DNA from: Legionella birminghamensis
GTDB taxonomy: Bacteria; Pseudomonadota; Gammaproteobacteria; Legionellales; Legionellaceae
Direction of reading: 5' to 3'
Assembly (NCBI RefSeq): GCF_900452515.1
Contig: NZ_UGNW01000001.1
Location: 372,001 to 436,000 of the forward strand
DNA: 64,000 bases
Positions within the stretch are counted from its first letter, which is position 1, and each line of letters starts with the position of its first letter. Below are positions 1 through 9,476 of this stretch, in pieces. Under the pieces are notes generated by a model. It was not told where the DNA came from. It made no database searches and was given only the letters and a program-made list of their open reading frames with translations. The position numbers were made by a program, and so were the translations under genes.

Positions 1-1321
1 TCATGGTGACTTCGGCGCCCCCCAGGGTCAGCGCAAGGCCATAATAGGATTCAGATTTAAGCTGGCTGATTTGTGCCTGTTCAAGTAATCCAAACAAACT
101 GGGTTTGGATAATTGACTGGCTAAAAAAATTGCTGGAATATTTCTGCTTAGGATAAGCGCATCCTTTGCCCTGATAGGCCCCATAAAATCATTATCAAAA
201 TTTTCAGGATTATAAGCGCCGAAACTATGCGGTACATCTTTGAGTACGGTCGAAGGATGAATCAAGCCCTGATCTAGTGCCAATGCATAAATAAACGGCT
301 TAAGTGTTGAGCCTGGAGAACGCTTAATCTCCATGCCATTAATTTGACCGCCAATGCTGGAATCATAGAAGTTAGCCGAGCCCATCGCGGTTTTAACGCT
401 CATATCGCGCGTATCAATTAATAAAACTGCAGCATTAAATACACCGATGCCTTTTTTCCTCTGCAAATAGCGTTGTGTGATTCGTTCAACCAGGGATTGT
501 AGCTTCAGATCCAGGGTTGTATGAATCTGCTGCTGGCCGCCATTGCTGGCTAGAAGACTATTTACAAAATGAGGGGCCGCGAAGGGAAGATCACGGATAG
601 TCTTCATCGCCAAAGGCAGTGCCATGGCATTTTCATAGCGCTTATCTTCTGGATGGATTTGCAGCCAGCGATTAAAAAGTTTGTTCCGAATTCCCTTGAG
701 TTGCTGGTTTTTTGGCGTTCGTTTGCCGGGGTTTTGCGGGATGACGCTTAGTGTAAGGGCTTCGGGCAAACCCAATTGATTTGCCGAGTGATTGAAATAA
801 ATCTGGCTCGCTGCGCCAATGCCTTCAATATTGCCGCCGTAGGGCGCCAGATTCAAGTAAGCTTCCAGAATCTGTTGTTTGCTATAGTGCCGCTCCAGCT
901 GGATTGCACGAATCATCTGCAGCAGCTTGCCTGTCCATTTTTTAGAATTGACATTAAATCGTATTCTTGCCAACTGCATGGTAATCGTTGAGGCGCCTTG
1001 CCGCCGCGATCGAATTACATAGGTTTGCCAGCCGGCTTTTAGCATGGCGACGGGGTTTAAACCGGGATGTTGATAGAAATACTGATCTTCCTGGAGGAGC
1101 GTGGCCTCAATAAGCTGCGGCGAAATATCTGAAAGCGGTAAATAAAGCCGGTATTTCTCATCCCGGCTTAAGCTAAGGCGCAGGAGATGCCCATTTTCAT
1201 CCCAGACTGCGGTGGAAAAGGGAATACCTTGCAGGAGCGGTGGTTTGGGCAAGCAATAATAAGCCAAGGCTAGCGCGGCGCTAAGCAGAAGCGAAAAAAT
1301 TATTGTCAAACGATATTTCAT
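1..1321 (-). CDS. pbpC: Penicillin-binding protein 1C (bifunctional peptidoglycan synthase), 3' end outside window
   Basis: Bifunctional peptidoglycan glycosyltransferase/transpeptidase acting in the periplasm from the inner membrane. The reading frame is open from an ATG at 1321 to the window edge, giving the first 440 or so residues of a protein that is usually about 770. An N-terminal hydrophobic anchor (residues 5-22) is followed by glycosyltransferase motif 1 (LLQEDQYFYQHPG, catalytic Glu about 78) and motif 2 (RRQGASTITMQLAR, 106-119). The transpeptidase nucleophile motif SPGSTLKP has its Ser near 338 and Lys 341. No clear Shine-Dalgarno precedes the ATG. It diverges from the alpha-2-macroglobulin gene with 177 bases between them; this pairing is common in proteobacteria, where the inhibitor is thought to guard the periplasm when the wall synthase is active. 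The C-terminal PBP1C-specific domain cannot be seen, so PBP1C is favoured over other class A enzymes by motif spacing and neighbour. Confidence 0.87.
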   Translation of the reverse strand, partial: MKYRLTIIFSLLLSAALALAYYCLPKPPLLQGIPFSTAVWDENGHLLRLSLSRDEKYRLYLPLSDISPQLIEATLLQEDQYFYQHPGLNPVAMLKAGWQTYVIRSRRQGASTITMQLARIRFNVNSKKWTGKLLQMIRAIQLERHYSKQQILEAYLNLAPYGGNIEGIGAASQIYFNHSANQLGLPEALTLSVIPQNPGKRTPKNQQLKGIRNKLFNRWLQIHPEDKRYENAMALPLAMKTIRDLPFAAPHFVNSLLASNGGQQQIHTTLDLKLQSLVERITQRYLQRKKGIGVFNAAVLLIDTRDMSVKTAMGSANFYDSSIGGQINGMEIKRSPGSTLKPFIYALALDQGLIHPSTVLKDVPHSFGAYNPENFDNDFMGPIRAKDALILSRNIPAIFLASQLSKPSLFGLLEQAQISQLKSESYYGLALTLGGAEVTM

Positions 1322-1498
1322 AATTAATGAAGTGGTGATAGACTAAAACCGCGCAGATTAGAGCAAATTTAAAGCAATTCGAATGAAATAGCCAGTAAAA
1401 TTTCAATTCAGTATTGATTTAATATCGAATATTGCGAAACGAAAAAGACTTCTTTCCAAAGTCTGATAGTTCAACTCCTCCATTTCCGGGTCATTCCC

Positions 1499-4400
1499 AT
1501 GAACAAAAAATCGTTGTTTAAACCATTTATAGCTGTCGGCGCTTTTTTTGCCCTCTTGTTTGGCCGTGTCCAATGGAGCAGCCCGCCATGGATGACCGGA
1601 TTAAGGCAGAGGGCAGTGTCCAGGCCAGGGCTGTTTTGGGGAAGCACTGTTGCAATTCTTTTGCTATTATCCGGCGCTATTTATGGCTACGTCTGGTATA
1701 AAAATTTACCCCAGCCAGAGCTGATCTCTGCAGTGATCACTCCTCCGGACATTACGCCGCTGGAAGAGGAGCTGACCCCTGATGATCTGGTTATTAATTT
1801 CGGTATTCAAAAAGATGAATTGATTCCACAATCGGTTGCGCCGCTCAAACTCATTGGCAAAGAGGTAACTGAGGGAATTGAGTTGGTTCCGGATATGCCG
1901 GGTGAGTGGGCATGGGATAGTGACAGCCGCTTAATATTTACGCCTGAAAAGGATTGGCCAGCCGGTCAAACCTATGAAATTCGCTTCAATAAAGACGTAT
2001 TTACTGCCAATGCAAAAATGGAGAAATTGCGCTACCAGTTTTCAACCAAGCCTTTTGAGGCCAAAATAGCGGCGCTTAGTTTTTACCAGGATCCGGTTGA
2101 TGCCAAAAACAGGCAAATTGTTGCCACGGTGAACTTTAATTTTCCTGTCGACAGCAACAGTTTTGAAGAGAAAGCCGCCCTCATTCTGCAGGAGATTAAA
2201 AATAATCAATTAAACCTTGATGCCAGGCATTATAAATTTACTGTAAGCTATGATAAATACAAACGCATTGCCTATCTTCGATCAGAGCCGCTCTCTTTGC
2301 CGGAAGTGTCCCGTTATGTGCAATTGCTTATACCAAAAGGTATTGAAGCAGAAAGCGGCTCCGCTAGAACCGCGCAGAACATTAGTCAGAATCTGTTAAT
2401 TCCGGATGCCAGTAATTATTTCAAGCTTAGCGCAGCCGATGCATCGATCATTCGAAATGAAAGGGACAGACCCGAACAGATTTTAAATCTGGAAACTACA
2501 TTGGGGGTAACGGAAGCGGCTATGAACAAGGCTTTGCATGTTTATCTGTTGCCGCAGAATTATCCCGCTACTGCATCGGAACCAGAAAAGCCTAATTATG
2601 AATGGCAGAACCCTGGCGAAGTGAATGCTGCCATTCTGGCACTGTCCAAGCCCCTTGCCATGCAGGCTCTGCCGCCAGATCGTAACTATGCCTCATTGCA
2701 CAGCTACCGTTTCAGCAGCAATACCCCCCAGTATCTCTACCTCAAGCTTGATAAAGGCTTGCGTGGATTTGGCGACTTTGTCCTCTCGACTGATTATGTG
2801 GCAATCATTAAAGTTCCAGAACTTCCCAAAGAAATCAGTTTCCTGCACAAAGGGGCATTACTGGCATTGGCTGGTGAAAAAATGCTTTCTGTGGCAGTTC
2901 GCGGTGTCCCGGCGGTTAAGTTTGAAGTGGCCCGCGTATTACCCGACAATATCAATCAGCTCGTTACTCAAACCCAGGGCGATTTTAATAATCCCTATTT
3001 CATTAATCAGAGTTTTAACCAACAAAATATCAGTGAAATTTTCTCGGAAATCCAGCAGTTTGATACCTCCGATTTAACCAGACAAAACTATACGGCATTG
3101 GATCTTGGCAAGTACCTCTCCGCGCAGACCAATACGGGCGGACCGCAGGGTTTATTCCTGTTGCAGGCCACTGGCTGGGATGTTCAGCAAAAGCAAGCGC
3201 TTGATGTTAAAACCAGCCGCCTCATCCTGATGACTGATTTGGGATTATTGGCAAAAGATAATAATGACGGCACTCACGATATATTTGTTCAGTCTATCGC
3301 TCAAGGCGTTCCTGTTGCCAATGCAACGGTTTCAATTCTTGGGAAAAATGGCCTGCCATTATTGACGCGGATGACCAATGAGCAAGGGCAAGCGAGCTTT
3401 CCTGTGTTAAGCGACTATGTCGATGATCGCGAGCCTACTGTTTATCTGGCCAGTTTGGGTAATGACGTTTCGTTTATCCCTTACAACAATTCCAATCGGC
3501 AGTTGAATTTTTCCCGGTTTGACGTGGGCGGTCTTTATATTAATAACCAGGATTTGAATAGTCTGAGTGCTTATCTGTTTTCCGACCGGGGAATTTATCG
3601 ACCTGGGGATGAAGCGCATTTTGGGATGATTATCAAACAGGCCTATGCATTTTCACAGCCTGCAGGATTGCCCTTGCAAGTGACGATTACCGATCCGCGC
3701 GGTACAACCGTTCTGGATAAAAAACTAACCCTGGATAACACCGGTTATCTGACGCTTGATTTCCCTACTACCGCAACGTCCCCTACTGGGCAATACCAGG
3801 TGAGTTTATATGTAATCAAGGACAATAATCCGCAAAGTTTACTGGGAAGTACCAGTATTCGGGTTGCCGAGTTTCAACCTGATCGGATGCGAATCACTTC
3901 AGCTTTTTCTGAAAAATCAGCGGAAGGCTGGGTTTCTCCCGATCATTTAAGTGCCCAGGTGAGTTTGTGGAATCTGTATGGAGCGCCCGCTGCCGATCGA
4001 AAAGTAAGCGCCCGCATATTGCTCTCTCCACAGCGGGTACAATTTTCAAAATTCCCCGAATATATTTTTATCGACCCATTCCTCGACCCGAACAAACCGG
4101 CAAAGACTTACACAGAAGATTTACCGGATACTCGTACCAATGAAAAAGGAGAGGCCGAACTGGCGCTTAACCTGAACCGCTTTGACAAGGCTACCTATCA
4201 GCTGACATTCTTTGCAGAAGGATTTGAAGCGGAAGGTGGACGCAGTGTAAGCACACAAAGTTCCGTCCTGGTGAGTCCTTTAAATTATTTTATCGGCTAT
4301 AAACCAGATGGCGATCTGGCATACATCAAACAAAATGACAAACGCCGTGTTGATTTTGTTGCTGTTGATCCTCAGTTAAAGCAGTTAGCTGTCGATGAAC

Positions 4401-7252
4401 TTAAACTGCAATGGATTTCTTTAAGGCCGGTTGTTACGCTGGTGAAAAACCCCAATGGCAGTTATCAATATCAATCGATTATCCAGTCGACAGTACTTGA
4501 TAGCAAAGCATTTAAAGTGGATGTGCAAGGTACTCCCTATGAGTTACCCACGCAGCAAATTGGGGATTTCGCGATTAAGATACTGGACAAGAACAATGTT
4601 GAATTGAGTCAATTCAAGTACAGTGTTGTGGGTAACAGCCAGGTGCCATTAGCTCGAAATGCGGAACTGAGTATCAAACTCAACAAGGAAGAATACAATG
4701 CCGGCGAAGATATCGAGCTGCAAATCACCGCACCTTATACCGGCGCAGGCTTAATTACGATTGAGCGTGATAAGGTTTACACCAGTCAGTGGTTTAAAAC
4801 GGACAGTACCAGCTCCATTCAAAAAATTCGCATCCCTGCGGATTTCCAGGGAAATGGGTATGTGAATGTCGCTTTTGTGCGTAACTGGGATTCACCTGAA
4901 ATTTTTATAAGTCCCTTGAGCTATAGTGTTGTACCTTTCAGTGTGAACCATGATAACCGCTCCATTCATATTGCCTTAAAGGCTGAGGATGAAGCGAAAC
5001 CCGGTATGCCGCTGACTATTGAGTATCAAAGCGATAAGCCTGGAAAGATTATTGTATTTGCTGTCGATGAAGGTATTCTCCAGGTTAGTCGTTATGCGAC
5101 TCCAAACCCGCTGGCATTCTTCTTCCAGAAATACGCTCTGCAGGTGTTAACGCAACAGACCGTTGATCAGATTTTGCCAAAATATATCCGCGAGCGGGAA
5201 TTATCAGCAGTTGGCGGCGATGATGGTGAAGAGTTATTAGCCAGCCACTTAAATCCTTTTAAACGCAAAACCGATTTACCAGTGGTATTCTGGTCTGGAC
5301 TTTTACCGACGGATACAATGCCGCGGCAAGTAACCTATGAGGTGCCTGACTATTTCAATGGCAGCCTGCGCATTATGGCGGTGGCTGTGGGTGACAATGA
5401 TCTGGGCTCTGTGGAAAAACAAGTGAAGATCAAAGGGAACTTCATTATTAATCCCAATGTACCCAATTTTGTGGCGCCAGGGGATGAGTTTGATGTAACC
5501 GCAAGTATTGCTAATAATGTCAAAGATTCAGGGGCTGCTGCTAAAATCAGCGTAGAGGTGGTAGCTTCCCCTGCGTTGGAAATTGTTGGAAGCGGCAAGG
5601 AAATCATTGAAATTGATGAAGGCAAGGAAAAAACGGTACGATTCCATGTTAAAGCCAAAGCGGAGTTAGGCAATGCTGATTTAAGCTTTAGCGCAAGCCT
5701 GAACAATAAAATGAGCAAAATGAACGCCAGTTTAAGTGTTCGTCCGGCCAGCAGTTACCTGACCACGGTGAAAAGCGGCCGTAACACAGCAAAGACGATG
5801 AACCTGGCGATTGATCGTGCGCTATACCCTGAATATCGCCAGGTGCAGGCGGCTGTATCCAGCAGTCCACTCATTTTGGTTGCAGGCTTGCAACGTTATC
5901 TGGATAACTATCCCTATGGCTGCACTGAGCAGCTGACCAGTAAAGCCATGCCTCTTCTTGCGATGGGCAATCAGCCGCAACTGGATAATGACGGCCAGTT
6001 AGTCAGGCAGCGGGTTATTGAAACCATTCAAATGCTGGGACAGCGTCAGATGACGACTGGCGGTTTCAGTTATTGGCCCGGGCTTGGTGAAAACAGCAGC
6101 AATGATTTTGCTTCGGTTTATGCAATGCATTTCCTGACTGAAGCACGAGAGCAGGGCTATAGTGTTTCCAATGACATTATTTACTATGGCGTAAACTACT
6201 TAAAAGAGTTGGCCGAACGGAAATATACCGATCTGTATCAAGGGCGCATTCAGGCTTATGCTATTTATGTGTTAACACGCAATGAGATTATTACCAGTAA
6301 CTATCTCACCAATCTTCAACTCAGTCTGGAGCAGGATAAAACGAGTAATTGGCAGCAGGATATCACTGGAGCATATATTGCTTCGACTTATCAGCTGCTA
6401 AAAAACTTTTCTGAAGCGGAACGGTTAATCAGACAATACAAGATCAATAAGCAATCTGTAGATTTGGGCGACTTCTATGACGGCAGCATCGCCAATGCCC
6501 AGTATTTGTATCTTGTTGCGCGCCATTTCCCGCAGTTATTGGCGTCAGTGGCCGATCAATTAATTATGCCTCTGGTTGAGTCAATTAATGCCAATGAAAT
6601 AAATACTGTGCTGTCGGGTTATACCAGTCTGGCTTTAAATGCTTACAGCCAAACTCTGCCGCAAGCGCAAAGCCAGGGTTTATCCATACTGGCTACTATT
6701 GCGGGTCAGCAAAGGCCTTTACAGCCTATGGACAAAGCGTATCAAAAGGTTGATATTAACAATCAGACTACGGCAGTTACTATTGATAATCCCGACAATA
6801 TTACGTATTTCTATCAATTAACTCAGGCTGGTTTTGATAAAAACAAAACAGACAAGCCTTTAAGCCAGGGCATGGAGATATTGAGGGAATATCGTGATGA
6901 CGAAGGCAACACGATAAGTTCTGTTACACTGGGATCTGAAGTAGAAGTTCATATTCAGCTGCGCAGCCTCGATAACCGCTATATAAACAATATTGCTGTT
7001 GTCGATTTATTGCCGGGTGGATTTGAGGTCGTTCGTGATTCCGTAAAAACAGAGAATATGGATTATGCAGACATACGCGAGGATCGGGTTATCTTCTTTG
7101 GCAGCTTGGGTAATGAAGCGAAGGAGTTAAGCTACCGAATTAAGGCTGTAAATATCGGGCAGTTTACTGTACCGCCTGCTCTGGCTGAATCAATGTACGA
7201 TCCCGCAGTTAAAGCCTTGGGAGTCAGTTCCGTATTTTCTGTTAATCAATAG
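1499..7252 (+). CDS. yfhM: Bacterial alpha-2-macroglobulin (YfhM-type), inner-membrane anchored
   Basis: A 1917-residue periplasmic broad-spectrum protease trap. The thioester motif YGCTEQ is intact (Cys about 1475, Gln 1478), so covalent capture of the protease should be possible. Upstream are the bait-region and macroglobulin domains, including the SDRGIYRPGDEAHF stretch typical of the family; the helical thioester domain and receptor-binding-like domain follow. E. coli YfhM is a lipoprotein, but here no lipobox is visible. Instead there are two hydrophobic stretches near the N terminus (about 9-23 and 47-66) separated by a basic segment, so the protein is probably held by a transmembrane anchor. 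No good Shine-Dalgarno is seen at the first ATG, so the exact start is uncertain. It lies divergent to pbpC, its usual functional partner. Confidence 0.9.
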   Translation: MNKKSLFKPFIAVGAFFALLFGRVQWSSPPWMTGLRQRAVSRPGLFWGSTVAILLLLSGAIYGYVWYKNLPQPELISAVITPPDITPLEEELTPDDLVINFGIQKDELIPQSVAPLKLIGKEVTEGIELVPDMPGEWAWDSDSRLIFTPEKDWPAGQTYEIRFNKDVFTANAKMEKLRYQFSTKPFEAKIAALSFYQDPVDAKNRQIVATVNFNFPVDSNSFEEKAALILQEIKNNQLNLDARHYKFTVSYDKYKRIAYLRSEPLSLPEVSRYVQLLIPKGIEAESGSARTAQNISQNLLIPDASNYFKLSAADASIIRNERDRPEQILNLETTLGVTEAAMNKALHVYLLPQNYPATASEPEKPNYEWQNPGEVNAAILALSKPLAMQALPPDRNYASLHSYRFSSNTPQYLYLKLDKGLRGFGDFVLSTDYVAIIKVPELPKEISFLHKGALLALAGEKMLSVAVRGVPAVKFEVARVLPDNINQLVTQTQGDFNNPYFINQSFNQQNISEIFSEIQQFDTSDLTRQNYTALDLGKYLSAQTNTGGPQGLFLLQATGWDVQQKQALDVKTSRLILMTDLGLLAKDNNDGTHDIFVQSIAQGVPVANATVSILGKNGLPLLTRMTNEQGQASFPVLSDYVDDREPTVYLASLGNDVSFIPYNNSNRQLNFSRFDVGGLYINNQDLNSLSAYLFSDRGIYRPGDEAHFGMIIKQAYAFSQPAGLPLQVTITDPRGTTVLDKKLTLDNTGYLTLDFPTTATSPTGQYQVSLYVIKDNNPQSLLGSTSIRVAEFQPDRMRITSAFSEKSAEGWVSPDHLSAQVSLWNLYGAPAADRKVSARILLSPQRVQFSKFPEYIFIDPFLDPNKPAKTYTEDLPDTRTNEKGEAELALNLNRFDKATYQLTFFAEGFEAEGGRSVSTQSSVLVSPLNYFIGYKPDGDLAYIKQNDKRRVDFVAVDPQLKQLAVDELKLQWISLRPVVTLVKNPNGSYQYQSIIQSTVLDSKAFKVDVQGTPYELPTQQIGDFAIKILDKNNVELSQFKYSVVGNSQVPLARNAELSIKLNKEEYNAGEDIELQITAPYTGAGLITIERDKVYTSQWFKTDSTSSIQKIRIPADFQGNGYVNVAFVRNWDSPEIFISPLSYSVVPFSVNHDNRSIHIALKAEDEAKPGMPLTIEYQSDKPGKIIVFAVDEGILQVSRYATPNPLAFFFQKYALQVLTQQTVDQILPKYIRERELSAVGGDDGEELLASHLNPFKRKTDLPVVFWSGLLPTDTMPRQVTYEVPDYFNGSLRIMAVAVGDNDLGSVEKQVKIKGNFIINPNVPNFVAPGDEFDVTASIANNVKDSGAAAKISVEVVASPALEIVGSGKEIIEIDEGKEKTVRFHVKAKAELGNADLSFSASLNNKMSKMNASLSVRPASSYLTTVKSGRNTAKTMNLAIDRALYPEYRQVQAAVSSSPLILVAGLQRYLDNYPYGCTEQLTSKAMPLLAMGNQPQLDNDGQLVRQRVIETIQMLGQRQMTTGGFSYWPGLGENSSNDFASVYAMHFLTEAREQGYSVSNDIIYYGVNYLKELAERKYTDLYQGRIQAYAIYVLTRNEIITSNYLTNLQLSLEQDKTSNWQQDITGAYIASTYQLLKNFSEAERLIRQYKINKQSVDLGDFYDGSIANAQYLYLVARHFPQLLASVADQLIMPLVESINANEINTVLSGYTSLALNAYSQTLPQAQSQGLSILATIAGQQRPLQPMDKAYQKVDINNQTTAVTIDNPDNITYFYQLTQAGFDKNKTDKPLSQGMEILREYRDDEGNTISSVTLGSEVEVHIQLRSLDNRYINNIAVVDLLPGGFEVVRDSVKTENMDYADIREDRVIFFGSLGNEAKELSYRIKAVNIGQFTVPPALAESMYDPAVKALGVSSVFSVNQ

Positions 7253-7299
7253 ATGACGGATCATATTCTAGCCTAAGCTGTTATTTTCATTAGCCAACG

Positions 7300-7320
7300 T
7301 TCCGCGACTTGTTCGCGGAA
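7300..7320. repeat. Perfect 8-bp hairpin downstream of the macroglobulin gene
   Basis: TTCCGCGA and TCGCGGAA pair perfectly around the five-base loop CTTGT. No T-tract follows on either strand, so it is not a classic intrinsic terminator. It resembles the short GC-rich palindromes scattered between Legionella genes (inference). Confidence 0.5.
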
Positions 7321-7399
7321 TCCGGACTGTGACGAGCAGCAGGCTCACACGTACTTAACAGTGGTAACGAGGTTCTGCACCATTACCAGAAGGGATGAA

Positions 7400-8572
7400 A
7401 TGGTAAATCTGGTTAAGCTTAGCCATAAAACACGAAATTACATTCAGCAAATGAATAAGTCCAATCAGGGTGTAGACTATTTCCCTAAGGAGTTTTCTGA
7501 AGAAGAGTTGCCATTATCGTCAATCCTTCCATGGCTAAAAAAAAATCCGGTCACCAATTCTGACCAGCAATTTATTCTGGAACAAGTACAGGCTGCTTTG
7601 CTGAAGGATATATACAGGACATTAGACGATGAGCCTAAGGCGGTCAGAAAAAAAAACAAGTGGGGACAGTTCAAATTTATATTTCTGCTTATTTGTGGAA
7701 CTCTTTATTTTATTTGTGAAGGCTTTGACGGTGTGAGTAATGTCCTTGGGCTTTTTTCAATTCCTACTGCAGTAATTTTTTCAGCCAGCCTTTGTTTTTC
7801 TATTTTTTCCATTTTGCTTTTTTATGGACTCAATATAAGGGACTTGTCAAAAGAGTTCGGTGTTAAGATGCGCCAGGTTCCTGAGCTTACCAGTACTTAT
7901 GCAAAGCAGATCAAACGAATCACTGCAATTCAGGCAAAGCTCGAAGAGATTTATGAGGAGCCGGGGTCTGTGGAATCATTGCAGGACTATCTGGCTCTTT
8001 CACAGGCCCTTAAATTGAAGTTTGCTGAGTTGGACGATGTGCGGTCCGCTTTACGTGCCAGGTGGTCGCATCCTGTCAGCAAAGGATTAAAATTATTGGT
8101 GGCAACCCTCCAGGGAATTATCATTTTCAGCGGCGCTTTTTGCGCTGGACAAACTTTGGCAATGTTTATTGCAGGGTGGATATTAAGTTCGGTTAGTCCA
8201 ACTTTCTGGCCTGTTCTGCTTGTCAGCATTCTTGTTGGGCTCTCTGCCCTTGCCTGCTATTGGTGTTCTGAGAAATCAGAGATTGAAAACATGGTTGGAA
8301 GGCAACTGAACCTGGATGAAGAAACTTTCAGTTTAATCTGTGAGGAAGAGACCGTCACTAAACAGAAAATTCAGCTGGAAAAACTGGAGGGAAAGCTTGG
8401 GAACAAATTACAGAAAACAAAGAAACAGGCAAAGGCGCCTGAAAAGCAAGGGAGCAAAATTCCCGGTTTGACCCGCAGCACTTCATTCAATAGTTTTTTT
8501 CGCGATGAAATGTCAGATGCAGCCTTGATTGGCGAAATGTATCAAGGGGCAACAGCTTTTCTAAGGCCTTGA
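7400..8572 (+). CDS. Unrecognised membrane protein with about four transmembrane segments and a central coiled coil
   Basis: I do not recognise the family. The start at 7400 is chosen because AGAAGGG lies five bases upstream; an earlier in-frame start at 7361 has no such site. The 390-residue product has a soluble N terminus, two hydrophobic segments (about 91-107 and 116-143), a charged helical stretch of coiled-coil character (about 150-220), two to three more hydrophobic segments (about 231-289), and a basic tail rich in Lys and Ser/Thr (about 325-390). Two hairpin pairs of membrane helices flanking a coiled coil are found in several Legionella effectors that sit in vacuole membranes, but the C terminus lacks a convincing acidic secretion signal. 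It could equally be an ordinary inner-membrane protein. It stands alone, with the minus-strand gene at 8592 converging on it. Confidence 0.6.
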   Translation: MVNLVKLSHKTRNYIQQMNKSNQGVDYFPKEFSEEELPLSSILPWLKKNPVTNSDQQFILEQVQAALLKDIYRTLDDEPKAVRKKNKWGQFKFIFLLICGTLYFICEGFDGVSNVLGLFSIPTAVIFSASLCFSIFSILLFYGLNIRDLSKEFGVKMRQVPELTSTYAKQIKRITAIQAKLEEIYEEPGSVESLQDYLALSQALKLKFAELDDVRSALRARWSHPVSKGLKLLVATLQGIIIFSGAFCAGQTLAMFIAGWILSSVSPTFWPVLLVSILVGLSALACYWCSEKSEIENMVGRQLNLDEETFSLICEEETVTKQKIQLEKLEGKLGNKLQKTKKQAKAPEKQGSKIPGLTRSTSFNSFFRDEMSDAALIGEMYQGATAFLRP

Positions 8573-8591
8573 TAGCCTTTGCTTATTAACG

Positions 8592-9323
8592 CTACAACAA
8601 GGAGGGTGTTGAAACGACCTGCTTAATACCCATTCCAATAGTCGCCAAATTTAAAGGCAGATACACCAGCAATGAATTGCCCAGATGGTAGTCTGGATTG
8701 ATGGAAACATAATATTGATGCAAATGATTATTTTTATCAAAATGCGGATCTGTGCCATTGGCTAACGCAACCTGATGTTCAATAACCATGGGGTGTTCGG
8801 TATGAGCTACCCAGTGGTTATCTTCAATCAGGCAGGCTGCTCTTTCCAGGACATAATCTGGGGTCCTGGCATCCATTTTAGGATAAATATTGCGGTTAAA
8901 ACTGTTTAAAAAGTGATAGCGGGATGGCGTATTGGTATGTGCAAAATAGATGAATTCATCCTCAGGATGCGCCAGTTTATCTTTCATCGCATGTGCAAGT
9001 CCGAATTTGGCTGCCACAAATCCTGGATTTACCCGCTGGTTATAATATGTTCCTCCCCAATAGGCAATCACTGGTTTATTCATAGGATTGATAACCTGCC
9101 GGCAAACACGCGTAAATCCAGTGAGATGATTGAATTGATCATAGTACAGGGCAAGCGCTCCAGGTTTATCAATGCCCAATACATCGTTTCGAAATTGTTC
9201 TGGACTTGGAATCTGATAATGGCGGCGCGTAAAGTTCTCAAGTATTGAAATGAGGCTTGCCAGCTTATCTTTTTCGCTGGGAAGCAAAATAATATCTGTT
9301 CTGGATATTATAGATTCAATCAT
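8592..9323 (-). CDS. Unrecognised 243-residue cytoplasmic protein, possibly acetyltransferase-like
   Basis: I cannot assign a family. The product is soluble, with no signal peptide or membrane segment until a mildly hydrophobic C terminus (LGNSLLVYLPLNLATIGMG). The central part reads like a GNAT-type fold: a beta-strand with GFTRVCRQV, then a loop and helix NPGFVAAKFGLAHAMKDKL in the position where acetyl-CoA pyrophosphate binding would be expected, then EFIYFAHTNTPSRYHFLNSF. That resemblance is weak and is inference only. Many His and Tyr residues sit in the last third. It is a single gene convergent with the membrane protein at 7400-8572; 154 bases separate it from hda upstream. A weak AGAG lies ahead of the ATG. 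Confidence 0.6.
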   Translation of the reverse strand: MIESIISRTDIILLPSEKDKLASLISILENFTRRHYQIPSPEQFRNDVLGIDKPGALALYYDQFNHLTGFTRVCRQVINPMNKPVIAYWGGTYYNQRVNPGFVAAKFGLAHAMKDKLAHPEDEFIYFAHTNTPSRYHFLNSFNRNIYPKMDARTPDYVLERAACLIEDNHWVAHTEHPMVIEHQVALANGTDPHFDKNNHLHQYYVSINPDYHLGNSLLVYLPLNLATIGMGIKQVVSTPSLL

Positions 9324-9476
9324 TATTTTTCTCTGGAATCAAATACTTATAGACTTATAAGATGCAGTGGAAAAAGTCAACAAAGAAAGTGTAATAGAAC
9401 CTTTCTCTATTAAAATGTGCTTCAAATAATTTCAGTCTGCACACAAATAAAATAAAACTCAGGGTTTGCAAAATCG

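Noticed and set aside
7300-7320. Rho-independent terminator after the macroglobulin gene
   Set aside because: The stem is perfect, but no T-tract follows on either strand.
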